Assembly (NCBI GenBank): GCA_964016985.1
Contig: OZ024831.1
Span: forward strand, 26,703,631 to 26,767,630
Origin: Anodontia alba
Lineage: Eukaryota > Mollusca > Bivalvia > Lucinida > Lucinidae
Direction of reading: 5' to 3'
Length of the DNA stretch: 64,000 bases
Shown here: positions 48,388 through 59,040 of the stretch, piece by piece
Numbering within the stretch: the first letter of the stretch is position 1
Layout of the letters: the number at the start of each line of letters is the position of its first letter
The notes under the pieces: model-generated
What the model saw: only the letters and a program-made list of their open reading frames with translations
Database searches by the model: none
Told to the model about the DNA's origin: nothing
Made by a program: the position numbers and the translations under genes

Positions 48388-48665
48388 TAGGAAAACACAC
48401 CTAATCAAATATATAGAAAATTTTACCTCCAAAAACATAAAATTTTCAGATAAAAAAAAAATGTGATATTTTTCACATTTCAGCTCAAAACATAGATTGT
48501 AGGTACTCGTTAGAACCGCCTCGCCGAGGCGGTTCTAACGAGTACCTACAATCTATTTTTGAGCAGAAATAAGAAAAACAATGCATACCCCTGTAAACCC
48601 CAGTTTTACTATATAAAAGTGGGGTTTAAGGGGGTCAACATTATATAGGCATGTTTTCGTGATGA
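48388..48665 (-). mobile_element. Family A fold-back MITE, copy A14
   Basis: Starts cattaggaaaacacacctaa, ends ataggcatgttttcgtgatg. Both central arms carry gtaggtactcg / cgagtacctac, a paired change from gtgggtactcg. Confidence 0.9.
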
Positions 48666-49005
48666 AATAACGTCGGTGTCTTCGCTACGCGCATGAAAGA
48701 ACCTTGGATCATTGACCATCCAAGGACCCATCGAAGACTTCAGAATGCGCGGATGCACAGGCAGATTGGTGTCTACGCTGGGCGCACATGCCCGACTATA
48801 AATTATCTCATGGTGTTGCTTATGTTTACTACAAACAAGTTGGAAAATAATATCTCATTAATGCCTGGCGTCCCATAAAAAAGTGACTTTGGCAAACAGT
48901 GTAGGGTCTACACAGTTTGTACTACGAAAGGGAAGTTCTCTATCAAAATGAAAATACTTTAAAGCAAACCGGACACCCTTTACATTGAAAATGAACTGTC
49001 CAAAT

Positions 49006-49286
49006 ATCACGAAAACATGCCAATATAATGTTGACCCCTTTAAACCCCACTTTTATATAGTAAAACTGGGGTTTACAGGGGTATACATACTTGTTCTTAT
49101 TTCTGCTCAAAAACATAGAGTTTTTGGGTACTCGTTAGAACCTTCCCGCCGTGGCGGTTCTAACGAATACCTACAATCTATGTTTTGAGCAGAAATATGA
49201 AAAATATCCGAATTTTTATCTGGAAATTTTCATTTTTTGGTGGAAAAAATTTCAGTATTTTTGAATATAGGCTTGTTTTCGTAATG
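49006..49286 (+). mobile_element. Family A fold-back MITE, copy A15
   Basis: In opposite orientation to A14, 340 bp away. Ends tatcacgaaaacatgccaat and ataggcttgttttcgtaatg. Left central arm damaged (agagtttttgggtactcg; accttcccgccgtggcgg). It ends about 110 bp from the Lox5 splice donor. Confidence 0.88.
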
Positions 49287-49310
49287 GAGAGAGGTATACG
49301 AGCGCAGTAA

Positions 49311-49313
<3 letters not shown>

Positions 49314-49374
<61 letters not shown>
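49314..49374. repeat. (CT)n microsatellite next to the Lox5 splice donor
   Basis: About 30 CT units, that is (GA)n in the Lox5 transcript, starting 21 bp inside the intron. GAGA-rich runs near a donor could affect splicing; length will vary between individuals. Confidence 0.97.
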
Positions 49375-49375
<1 letters not shown>

Positions 49376-49396
49376 AACAGTAAATAAAGTACAAAC

Positions 49397-49985
49397 CTCC
49401 AGGAATTTGTCGCATCCATGGGTACATGCTGCCAGACATCATACTGTTACAATGTTGTGGTAAAGTTGGACTAGTGTTCATATTTGAATGACTTAAATCT
49501 TGTGGAGAGAGTCCTTGATGAGTATTATTATTAAAAGAATGTTCATGGGGTGAAAACGTCGGAGGCGGCGTCGGTATACAACTGTCCTCCGATTTTAAAT
49601 TGTTTAATCTATCACTAATCACCCTGTCCTCCACAAACTGTACCATATTTTGAGGAGACTCGCCATTGCACGAACTTATGTAGTTATTTGGGTACTGATG
49701 GTAATAACCGTTTATATTGCTACTAAATGGTTGTTTGGCGTTTAGAGTATTCATGAGGCGTGTGTGACTGCCATGTTCCAGTCTGTCGAAATTATTTTGA
49801 TGAGGAAATCCGTGATAATTTGTCACTCCATAAGAATTATGATTATCATTTTCAAAACACATATTTTGAGTTGATGAAGTATGAAAATTGTCGAATTTTC
49901 CGTTCTCCGTTCCGTAGAAAACCTCCGTAGGTCCACTATTTGCCGGCAGATGTGCCGGCATTATATTATTATAATAAGCACTCAT
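49397..49985 (-). CDS. Lox5: Hox protein Lox5, exon 1: N-terminus and hexapeptide
   Basis: ATG at 49985-49983 (context GGAAATGA, purine at -3). Two in-frame stops, TGA TAA, lie 24 bases upstream, so this is the first possible AUG. 196 whole codons plus one base. The protein begins MSAYYNN; it is rich in Asn, His, Ser and Pro, with a proline stretch PTPPPTFSPHEH at about 140-150 and no other domain, as usual for Hox N-termini. YPWM at residues 188-191 is the hexapeptide that contacts Exd/Pbx. The exon ends ..RQIPG plus G, before the donor GTTTGT. The linker from YPWM to the homeodomain is only 11 residues. Reading on past the donor gives Arg-Glu repeats from the (GA)n tract, which confirms the splice. 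Confidence 0.96.
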
Positions 49986-50240
49986 TTCCAAAACACACAC
50001 TTTTTATCAGTGAGAATAGCCAACGATAAGTATAATGTACAAATATGCAAGACAATGATAAACTATAACACAAGTCATAAAATCTACCTCATTCTTCTCT
50101 CTTCATTCACTATACAACCATGATTCATGTGACTTAGGAATTCAGCCAATCAATCTCCTTGGTCAGATCACGTGATGAATCCAATAAAACACTATTTTGT
50201 TCGTATGCGTTTGAGTATATAATTTATATATTTGTGATCA
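49986..50240 (-). promoter_or_regulatory. Lox5: Presumed Lox5 5' untranslated region and promoter
   Basis: Repeat-free DNA just before the Lox5 start. On the minus strand it has TATATAAATT (50230-50221), a palindromic E-box CACGTG (50169-50174), and AGATTGATTGG (about 50156-50146), which contains an inverted CCAAT box and resembles a bipartite Pbx/Hox site. If the TATA-like word is used, transcription would start near 50200 and the leader would be about 210 bases. The start site was not observed; TATA-like words are common in AT-rich DNA. Confidence 0.35.
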
Positions 50241-51560
50241 AATTTTGACAGCTAATGTTTTTTCTAGATAGTATTCCGTATTACGAAATTAAATTATACA
50301 AACTAAATGTATTTTATTTTTGTGTCTTGTCCGTTCCTGTGCCGTATCATCTGAATTGTTAAAAAGTTGAACACTACTTGATAAATGACGAAGAAATGTC
50401 AACGTTCCCTTTCTATATTCTGTATGCAGTATTAAGCACCATCCATGCGTAAACAGACCAGCCCTTCTCGAATGCGAAATTAGACTTGCAGCGATTTTAC
50501 AGTCGAGTAAAGCCACATCGCCTATATTTTATATTTAACTACCTAATATCTCAGCGAATAAGAAATTTACACAATTTTAGCTCAATTTTACAACCATATG
50601 CCGCCTCTACCGTGTCAACAAAACGTTGATCTTAGAATTATGAATAATTTAAATCTTTACAGCCTCTAAATAAAGGGTTGTAAAATATTAAACGAGCGAA
50701 TAAAATCTAGAACAGAGGAATCATATGATTGATTGCTATCGCAGGATTTGAGGTTGTAAAATTTTAATATCTGATTATCAATTTTATACTTTCTAGATTG
50801 GTTCACGATTGTACTTCGGACAACATCTTCCCTTTGGTCCTTCGTCTGGCCGCCAGATGTAATTACCCTGTTTTCGGACCGTACTGGACAATGGGGACAA
50901 TATTGGCCCCTTGAAAATCTTTGATCATACAGGTAGAAATCTTTTGATCTTATAGATAGTAAAGTTGTGTTACGTAACACGATTCGTCGCATCGGCAAAA
51001 ATTCTTGTATGTGGATGTTTTTCTGCGGGTGATTTTCTTTTTATCTTGTACTGCCTGTTTAACCCCATTGTTAAAAAATGATATATTTGGTTGTAAATCT
51101 TGTAACGTCTTGGGAGATAAGAAATTCTTTTGGACAGGGGGTTTAAAGAAGAAATTCAAAATTGCCGCTCCTGCTTCACAATTGAAGTTTTATCCTACAA
51201 TTTATTGCGTCTTACGGCGATAAAAATTACTTTCTTTCACTCTCTCTTTTATTCAACGAGAAATTTATGTTCGATATTTGTCAGATTAAAAGATCAGCAT
51301 AACGATTTCCCGAAAAAAAAAAGACTGTTACATAATTAAGCTGTCCTTTATTTTAATTTTTCTCCAGAACCTAAATAAAACATATTTCCAGGTATGGTCT
51401 TGTTGTGTGTTAAGCATTGTTTCTTTGATAAAGTCTTAAATTCTTTGACGTCAATAAATTAACATTTCTCAATAAATTTTGCAATTTACAATAAAATAGT
51501 ATTGGGCTTTCATTACAAGGTCTTTAGAGGAATAAAAAGAAAGTCACAATACCCTGCTAT
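50241..51560. other. Upstream flank, no repeats and no recognisable gene
   Basis: A rare 1.3-kb block free of the window's repeat families. ORFs of 60-110 codons exist (for example 50998-50666 on the minus strand, with CPHCPVRSENR) but none resembles a known protein or has supporting context. Being right behind Lox5, it may hold proximal regulatory DNA or an upstream non-coding exon. Confidence 0.4.
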
Positions 51561-51770
51561 CCCTAGCACTTAACATGCTGGGTGAAAATTTAGAGGATAT
51601 TTTGATTTTTTTTTTTTCTTATTTTTCATAGGAAATATGATTTGACATTTCATGCTAATCGTCTCCTGAGTAGACGATTTGCATGAAGTGTCAGATCTTA
51701 TTTTCTAAGAACACTAAGAAAAATATCATCAGTTTATAGTCTGCTCTATTTGCCATTAGCATGGTGACTG
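51561..51770. mobile_element. Family I fold-back element, copy 6
   Basis: Left cacttaacatgctgggtgaa, core tgatttgacatttcatgcta / gatttgcatgaagtgtcaga around cgtctcctgagtagacga, right gtctgctctatttgccatta. Full length. Confidence 0.75.
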
Positions 51771-51964
51771 TTTTTATGTTTGTTTGTTTTTTTGTTTGTT
51801 TGTTTTTTAACGAAAGCAAAAACGTTTTGTTTTGTTTTTTCTGTCTATTTGACATATTTAACATATTGGTCAATTAAACATGCATTTCATCTACGTATAT
51901 CATAAATATGAAAAGAAAAATAAATAAATAAAATAAAATGTGGGTCATATCATAGGAAAAGGGA

Positions 51965-52540
51965 CATTTCTGAGCAGAGTAACCCCGGATCAACAAGAGC
52001 ACCCGCGCAGTCTAATATCGACATTGCTATTTTCGATATATTCTTTAGTTCGGAGTGATTCTGTTAGCGGACAGGAAAGGCTCTGCTCAGGATGCACGGA
52101 TGCGCATGATAATCTGAGCCGTCGATATCCGCGTATATTCTGTATATTTTTTCTTATTTTCATGCACATGTAATTTTGTCATCAGCTACCGAATGTCCTC
52201 TAAATACTCGGACACTCTATTTGTTGAGTGGCAAACAGTACAGGCCTCGATCAGACGCCGCATTCTGCGGCATCTGATCGTAGTCTACACTGTTAGCTGA
52301 GGCGTTTGTGCGAATACTTAGGATAAATATGGTGTGATGCTCAACGGGAGAAAAAGGTCGTTATTCCATAAGAGAAGAGAATGGCCCTAATCAGCCTGCG
52401 CATCGGTAGAGTGCATTCAGGGTCTTCTCTATTTCTTCATAGTTTCTATAGCGGCCGTTGATTCTGTAACCGGGCAACGATGGTCCTGATAAGACTGCAT
52501 GAATGTATACGATGGACTGGTGCTTTGTTGTCACCAAATG
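51965..52540. repeat. D2-type palindromes flanking a D palindrome
   Basis: D2 fragments at about 51980-52130 (cacccgcgcagtctaat; gctcaggatgcacggatgcg) and 52380-52530. Between them at 52230-52298 is an alpha-type D palindrome (gcaaacagtacaggcctcga / gtagtctacactgttagc, inner gacgccgc / gcggcatc). Confidence 0.6.
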
Positions 52541-52727
52541 GCATAAGGGTCCTTTTTGTGTTTCGCATTGTATGTGTGGATAGATTTTACCTTAATGTTT
52601 TCCGCGTTGTATTAATTTGAGCCGTAGTGGGAGAAAGTGTACCTTATGCGCATCAGTTCATCTCAGTCAGACCCCAGCAGTGGTGGGGCAGAAAGGAATC
52701 ATCTTTACGCACCCCTCCCCTCTCCGC

Positions 52728-52742
52728 CCCCCCCCCCCCTCC

Positions 52743-52775
<33 letters not shown>
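52728..52775. repeat. Poly-C then poly-A tract
   Basis: C-run about 52729-52740 and A-run 52744-52773. A core of family H follows at about 52795-52872 (ggctactcttataagaaaga / tttctttaagagcagtcc). Confidence 0.9.
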
Positions 52776-53148
52776 ATGAGAACTATGCCTGGAATCGCTT
52801 CAAAAATAGGGGCTACTCTTATAAGAAAGAATTTGCTCCCAAATTCTTTTCTTTAAGAGCAGTCCCTATGGCAAAGAAGCGAACTATTTTATATTAATGC
52901 CACTTTATAATAAATATTTTTCGTACGCATGTTCCGCACAATGCGAACTCTGCGAAATGAGCACTACGCCTATGGTCAGTATTGAGTTTAAGGTTTTGAT
53001 CAGAGTACGCGGATGCTTGGAGCATATTTCGTAAAGAACATTTTCCAAGTCGTGGCTCATTAGTACTCCGCAGTACACAGGTATGCACAAATGGCGCATG
53101 CTAAGGAATGTGGGTATACCCAATGTCCTTGAAACAAGCTCAGATAAC

Positions 53149-53434
53149 ATTACGAAAATACGCCTATTCAAATATATTGAAAATTTCACCAGCAAAAACT
53201 GAAAGTTTTCAGATAAAAAAAAATCTGATATTTTTTCATATTTCTGCTCAAAACATAGATTATGAGTACTCGTTAGAACCGCCTCGACGAGGCGGTGGTT
53301 CTAACGAGTACCCACAATCTAAGTGTTTGAGCAGAAATAAGAAAAAATAATGTATACCCCTGTAAACCCCAGGTTTCATATATAAAAGTGGGGTTTAAGG
53401 GAGTCAAAATTATATAGGTATGTTTTCGTGATGG
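53149..53434 (-). mobile_element. Family A fold-back MITE, copy A16
   Basis: Ends cattacgaaaatacgcctat and ataggtatgttttcgtgatg. The centre has a 3-base duplication in one arm only (gaggcggtggttctaac). Confidence 0.9.
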
Positions 53435-54157
53435 ATGGGCTGACCTAGTTTAACCAGAATCCTTCATAAACGCCGAAAACAGGCCTTCTTTGGAGAATTG
53501 CTGAATGGAAAATGTGTTCATGATGCAGAAAAGCAGAAACACATTATGAAAAGTCATAAAAGATTCCCTGATAGCGTGAACGTTTACAACTCTCTGGACA
53601 CATATGTCAGAAGGTATATTTCTCACGCAGATGCTTATTTATTTATTAATTTATTTATTTATTATTTAAAAGTGAATGTGTCTGACTGTACATTAATGAG
53701 GCAGTCACACTAAGTAGAGCTAAACATTCTAATGTAATGAAAGCTACCACACTTCATCTAAAAACATTTAGTATGAAAACAAAAAGCGAAACAAAATAAA
53801 AAAAATACAAATAAGTGACAAACATAAATGTTAATAAAACATTAAAAAAAAAAAAAAAAAAAACGATGGCAAGATATCTATATATTGTAACTCTGGTTTA
53901 GACTCTCTGTTTCCCTGTTGCGTGATATAGACTTAGAAGAATGTATTGTTAAGCAATGCGCATCTGAATAAACTATAAAAATACTGATATTAAATATTTT
54001 CCCTTGTAATAAGACATCTGTTTTCTTCCTTGTTGATATATGCCTTTTTACCCAAAAGGTTTTTAAGAAATGAATACCGTTCCGGAATACAAAAAAATGT
54101 GATCTCATTTTAATTTGCTCTGTTGCTTTGTAAGTAAGATACTAGATTTCTTCTTTT
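53435..54157. other. Non-coding stretch with TTTA and poly-A tracts
   Basis: TTTA tract at about 53635-53665 and poly-A at 53845-53863. No gene or known repeat otherwise. Confidence 0.5.
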
Positions 54158-54243
54158 TCATCATCATCATCATCATCATCAACATCATCATCATCATCAT
54201 TTTCTTCTTCTTCTTTTTCTTCTTCTTCTTCTCCTGCTGCATC

Positions 54244-54274
<31 letters not shown>

Positions 54275-54282
54275 TCATGATT
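54158..54282. repeat. (ATC)n/(TTC)n compound microsatellite
   Basis: ATC blocks at 54160-54200 and 54243-54280 around a TTC block at 54201-54232. An acidic Asp/Glu-run ORF on the minus strand is an artefact of it. Confidence 0.95.
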
Positions 54283-54704
54283 GAAAATCTGACTTAGGAC
54301 AAAAGCGTCCAACAGATCACCCTGTGCAGCCCATTGTCGAATATGCATTGAGTGTTTGGTGCAAGTGCGCATGATTGTTACGAAGGAGCGCATATATTTC
54401 CTGAGCATATGCCCTCACCTTCATGTAGCTGGCTGACCGTGTTGACTCATTCCTTTGGCAAATTGTTTTCGTCAACGCATATCAGGCCAACATGGTCTGC
54501 GACGTGAGAAAAAGGCATCATATGACGTGAGTGCCCAGAGAAGATAAAGATCATACTGCGCTTTGGGCAAGATACAAAGGCTTAATGCGGACAGCGATTA
54601 GCAATGGGAGCACATAACATGATTCATGACGTGTTCTGACAGATTAAGCTTGAGAGTACTGATACTTTCACCTTTCGTGTTCACTTTCTTGTGCACCTTT
54701 CCTT

Positions 54705-54811
54705 CCCAGTCAGCATTCTAAGTAAATCTATATCGGGCCGTCATCGGCCCGTCAGGGTAGCTGACGGGCCGATGACGGCCCGATGTAGATTTACGTAGAA
54801 TGTTAGCTGGG
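54705..54811. mobile_element. 107-bp fold-back element, family E copy 3
   Basis: CCCAG at 54705, CTGGG ending at 54811, interior cgggccgtcatcggcccg and complement around gtcagggtagctgac. It is more than 49 kb from copies 1 and 2, yet identical in length. Confidence 0.88.
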
Positions 54812-54929
54812 TTGCGATACCAGATATGTGCTCTCGGAGTGTGGTGGTGGGGGGAGGGAGAGGGGGCGCGGGGAAGTGGGTAACTTCTTATATATAGTAT
54901 AGTACGGCGGGGATGCGCGTGCCGAATGG

Positions 54930-55290
54930 CTCCCTTTCTCAGCGCTGCCAGATATATCAAAAAGTATATGACTGACCCGATTTTTCTTAATTTGTATATG
55001 AAAGGCCCCACTTTTCAAAGAATAGACTCCTCCAAGTGACAAGGATGGATGAGTCCACTAGGAATAACTGGGTTGGACAGCTGAGTTAGTGTAAATGGGT
55101 ACCAGTGTACAAGATGATGGGTATAAAAAAAATCAAAGGACAGTATATGAATAGGTCAACATTTCAGACGATCAAGTATATGAATGGGTCTGTTTTTTCA
55201 AAGGCCAGATATATGAATGGGGTAGGCTTCGAAATACTGGCTCGCACATCCGTAACACAATTACCCCCGGGGACACGTGTAAGTCCATGA
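54930..55290 (+). repeat. Degenerate tandem repeat, 'tatatgaatggg' units
   Basis: The word tatatgaa(t)gg recurs at about 55145, 55179 and 55209, and weaker forms (tatatgaaaggccc, tgacaaggatggatgagtcc) precede it; unit about 30-35 bp. It ends in a segment reading ARTSVTQLPPGTRVSP that is, from memory, a typical bivalve repeat rather than a gene. Confidence 0.55.
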
Positions 55291-55364
55291 GGTCGTTTAT
55301 CGAGCTATTCAAAAATGTACTTCCGGTTTAAACCAATCTACTGCAATAATACACTGGTAGGTTA

Positions 55365-55686
55365 GTAGGTGAAGATACCCAGGAAATGCCACAATCACGA
55401 AGCATAACTTTCCCCGGGCACCGAAAGAAAAGAAGATGAGGAGTCAATGAAACAAGCGCACCATCTGAAACCGACACACGCACATAGAAGAACTGCAACG
55501 GAGGAACGACCTTGGAAAGGTCAACAGAACAACATGCACACATATGTTTGGTCCACTTTGGGATCCTTAGGTTGATCCGTGAAACATCACTGTGAAACAT
55601 ATATAATCAAAAACAAACAAAAGAGCTCAACGGCGATCTGAAAGAAGAACATAAGAAAACCACAGACACGGATATTCAGGCACCCT
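55365..55686 (+). repeat. Dispersed repeat B, fragment 6 (longest unbroken)
   Basis: Runs from ggtgaagatacccaggaaat through cacaatcacgaagcataac, gcaacggaggaacgaccttg, tatgtttggtcc, gtgaaacatcac to gctcaacggcgatctgaaag. It links the pieces seen separately in the other fragments and fixes their order. Family A copy A17 begins at its right edge. Confidence 0.7.
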
Positions 55687-55822
55687 CATTACGAAAACGC
55701 GCCTATTCAAATATATAGACAATTTCACCTCCAAAAACCTGGAAAAAATCCGATGAAAAACTGATTTTTTTCATATTTCTGCTCAAAACATAGATTGTGA
55801 TACTCGTTAGAGCCGCCTCGCA
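55687..55822 (-). mobile_element. Family A fold-back MITE, copy A17 (half element)
   Basis: Starts cattacgaaaacgcgcctat, continues to agattgtgatactcgttaga gccgcctcg, and stops exactly at the centre of the palindrome. The second half is absent. Confidence 0.88.
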
Positions 55823-56032
55823 TTTACAATGGCTGATTATATGGCCTACCATGTAAAAAGGACCCGTATCACAATACAACCAACGAAGGCCCAGCTCAGC
55901 CTGCTTTATTTTCAAGTCTGACCAGTGTCTTTATTACCTGCTTACAGAACCATACTCAGAATACATCGTCTAAGAGAGAAGGTGTTCATCAGACTGATCT
56001 GGTTCTTACAGGTGATAGCATACCGTATAGGC

Positions 56033-56153
56033 TCATTTAGACAGGCTCCAGTCTCCAGTGACTAGATATTTGTTCTTATAATCCTGGATTATCAAACAGA
56101 ATTATACGCATAAATATTTAGTCACTGGAGCCCGGACCCAGTCTAAGGTTCAT
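56033..56153. repeat. Fold-back with ctccagtgactag arms (P)
   Basis: gtctccagtgactagatatt and complement aatatttagtcactggagc, with outer ggctc..ttagac / gtctaaggttc. Single copy, about 120 bp. Confidence 0.6.
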
Positions 56154-56304
56154 TTATATGTTTTAACAATTGCAGATGGGTTTCACCTTTTCCAAATATT
56201 TACTCTAAATATACTGACAGCTTATTTAATTACCATTATTGTTCTTAAATTTGAACAAATCCATTTTGTGTTCCTGTTTGCGTGCATAAGACTGTTGGAT
56301 GAGT

Positions 56305-56373
56305 GGCAAACAGAGTAGACCCTAAACAGACGCCGCAGAATGTGGCGTCTGATTATGGTCTACTCTGTTTGTT
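56305..56373. repeat. D palindrome, inner stem type alpha
   Basis: gcaaacagagtagaccctaa / ttatggtctactctgtttg: both outer arms carry the change cagagtag / ctactctg together. Inner gacgccgc / gtggcgtc. Confidence 0.85.
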
Positions 56374-56460
56374 CATGCTTTTTTCCGAATACTAAGGGCA
56401 AACGTGGTACTTATATAGCAAAAGAAAAAAAAGATCACAAAGTGCCTGTTGTAACAAAAT

Positions 56461-56900
56461 ATTTCAATTAGATTTATTATGTAAAGAAGAAATGGATTCA
56501 TGTACTTGTCAATATCAATTGGATTTTTTATGGGTCTCGGAAACGGAGGTTTTAGCTGCTGTAAAAACTATCATTTAGAAAATAAACAATTGCAGACATC
56601 ACTGTCACTAGCATTAATCAGTTAACTAATTCCACAGATCAGGTGAAATTTAATGTTTATTTATGTCTGCTCCAATCATGTCTCTAACATTAATAGCCGG
56701 GTAACATTGATTTACAACACGTTAAAATAAAGAGATGCCAGAACATTAACGTCCAACGGTAAGCAAGATATTAATAGAAAAAAATGGAGATGTCAACTAA
56801 ATGGTGAAATAGACAGTTGAGACAAATGAATTTATTGCAGGCGTTAATGAGTAAAGTGCGAGTATTTATGACGGAAAACAATCAATTTCGTTAAAGGTTG
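56461..56900. promoter_or_regulatory. Homeodomain-site-rich block upstream of Lox5 (candidate enhancer)
   Basis: Repeat-free 440 bp, 6.5-7 kb 5' of the Lox5 start. It has clustered words: gcattaatcagttaactaat at about 56611, acattaatag, atattaatag, gttaatgag, and TTTAT-type words gatttattatg, ttatttatgtc, gaatttattgc, gtatttatgac. ATTA/TTAT words fit Hox and Cdx/posterior-Hox cores. AT-rich DNA makes many by chance; conservation was not tested. Confidence 0.3.
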
Positions 56901-56928
56901 TGTTTATACAAAATATCACGAATGCCCA

Positions 56929-56967
<39 letters not shown>

Positions 56968-57155
56968 CAACGCTTTTAACACGGTTCTCGTTGTCATCAT
57001 GCATCAAGGACAGTTACTGCGATAATTTTGAAGTCATTTTGAATTATTCATATTATGGTTCCAGTATGATTTTATTTATATTCGAATGGGCAGTGTCTTT
57101 TTTTTTTTTTGTTGTTGTTGTTGTTGTTTTTGTTTGTTTTGTTTTGTGTTTCGTC

Positions 57156-57352
57156 AGCGCTTAGCATGCTGGGTAAAAGTTTCAACAAACGTCATGTTGA
57201 TTTTTTTTCTTAGTTTTTGTTCCAGAAAATAAAGTTTGGCATTTCATGCAAATATCTCCTAAAACAATTTGCATGAAATGAGAAATCACTATTTTCTGGG
57301 AAACATCATCAGTTTGTCGTCTGCTGACTTTGCCCAGAGAATGATAAAGGTT
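57156..57352. mobile_element. Family I fold-back element, copy 7
   Basis: Left gcttagcatgctgggtaaaa, core tttggcatttcatgcaaata / caatttgcatgaaatgag, right gtctgctgactttgcccaga and gataaaggtta. Among the clearest full-length copies. Confidence 0.78.
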
Positions 57353-57807
57353 ATCTGCATGAATTAACAAAAAAAAAAAAAGCTTTTAATTTGCACGCAT
57401 ATGCATTTTCAGTATGAAATAGTAATATTCTTCGCTGAAAATCAACTTAGAGTATGCTAACTTGTGCGTACGTAAGTATGCATGTATGTATGTATAGATG
57501 GACGAATGGATGGGTGGATGAATAGATGACAAAGGAATGATACATTTTTACGGTAACGTTGTTGAACATTCACTTTCATTTTCGTTCTACAGTTAGGCAT
57601 GTACTAAAGCACGCAAATACAGACACACACATTACTCATATATTTCTAATTCAGAAGGTTTCAGATAGTGTTTGGATGTGAAAATATATTACTTTATTGT
57701 CTTAGTCCTGTTTCAGAACCCAGTGTTCAAAATGATTGGTGTCTCACTTAAGACCAGTCATGCATGTCAAATGCTAAATTGCGATCGACTAACTATTTTT
57801 TTATCAT

Positions 57808-57810
<3 letters not shown>

Positions 57811-57854
<44 letters not shown>
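57811..57854. repeat. (AAT)n microsatellite
   Basis: About 14 AAT units. Confidence 0.97.
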
Positions 57855-58312
57855 TAACTTTATTTATAGACAGATAAGCAAACCATACACTGACTAAACC
57901 AAGATTTTCCTTGTATCCACGACCGAATGTGGTTTAAAGAAAAAGTATTGAAAAAGTGTAAAGATGTGAAACAATGTCTATGGGCAGTTGGTACAAATGA
58001 ATTGATTATATTACAAAATGTTATGATACACATATAACCATCATTGACCATGCAGTCAGTATTGTACAATTGCAGAGGACAGTTAAGGCAATCATATCAA
58101 ATCGTTAAAGTAATAGACCTGTACATGGGTACCGTGTTATGGGAAAATGGTCCTTATCACAAACACTTTGAGGAAGGCCCAAAAAAGTCTGCGCAGTCGG
58201 ATCAGAGTCTTCGCATTCCATTTACATAATCGCTGTCCAATCACATGATTATTGTACAATGGACATCGTAGTGTGTCAATGAACACCGAAAGCTCTGATC
58301 GAAATGTGTGCA

Positions 58313-58420
58313 CCCGGCAGGCACATGACGTAAATACAACGTCGCCTCAACGTCGATGCAACGTCATGAAGTTGCATCGACGTTGAGGCGACGTTATATT
58401 TACGTCATGTGCCCACTGGG
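58313..58420. mobile_element. 108-bp fold-back element, family F copy 4
   Basis: Starts CCCGGCAGGCACATGACGTA and ends acgtcatgtgcccactggg. Interior acaacgtcgcctcaacgtcg / cgacgttgaggcgacgtt around catgaagttg. The terminal arms (catgacgtaaata) differ from the other F copies on both sides. Confidence 0.88.
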
Positions 58421-58509
58421 CAGGCAGATTCGGGATTTGCATTAGCAGATGACACGTGCTTATGGTATGGCATATATACGGTTATCCCGCACAGTGTTAT
58501 CTATCACAT

Positions 58510-58690
58510 CAAGTACATAGGCCTGTATAATTTTGACCGCCTTAAACCCTACATATCGAAAAGATTTCCCAAAACTATCACTATTTGCTTCCTGAACTGG
58601 CGCCATAATTAACCCTCCGTGGCTCGAACTACGCACATCTCGAACAAATTTCTTGGGCCCCAAAGATGTTCGAGCCGTTGAACTTCGACT
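58510..58690. repeat. Family A remnant and pogo-like remnant
   Basis: ataggcctgtataattttga and ccgccttaaaccctac (58517-58553) match the left part of family A. Next, gtggctcgaactacgcacat ... gatgttcgagccgttgaact is an inverted repeat reminiscent of pogo-type MITE ends. Both decayed. Confidence 0.4.
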
Positions 58691-58739
58691 GTATTATTGT
58701 GGCTCTACCTGGACGCCATCTTTACTATTTTTCAATTGA

Positions 58740-59040
58740 TTTGCGTTACCATGTTTTGTCCCTCTTCCTAAATAGTATCCGATCCGGGTTTAATATTTAT
58801 GAATGAGATGATATAGACTGCGGTCGCCCGTTTTGTGCATAATTTGTCCCTTCATTACGCTTTCAAGTAACTTTAAAGTAATGTAAAATTACAGATGTCT
58901 TCACATTTGTTGCTTCATTTATTTGCAATAGTAAGACCTTGTTCATTCGTAAAGCCCATATGATGTCAAATCGCCCGGACTAGCCAGATAAAAGGCATAA
59001 ATTTGGACGGAGATAAACAACATGAGGGATCTATGTAATT
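58740..59040. promoter_or_regulatory. Repeat-free block upstream of Lox5 (candidate regulatory DNA)
   Basis: No repeat family of the window matches. Words of note: taatatttatgaatgag, catttatttgcaatag, and gccagataaaaggc (a GATA core). Same caveat as the other candidates. Confidence 0.2.

Noticed and set aside
49230..49396. Extension of Lox5 exon 1 through Arg-Glu repeats
   Set aside because: This is intron: it reads a (GA)n microsatellite and a family A end, while the GT donor gives a perfect in-frame join to the homeodomain exon.
50666..50998. 110-codon ORF on the minus strand upstream of Lox5 (CPHCPVRSENR)
   Set aside because: Two cysteine pairs hint at a zinc ribbon, but there is no complete motif and no family I recognise.
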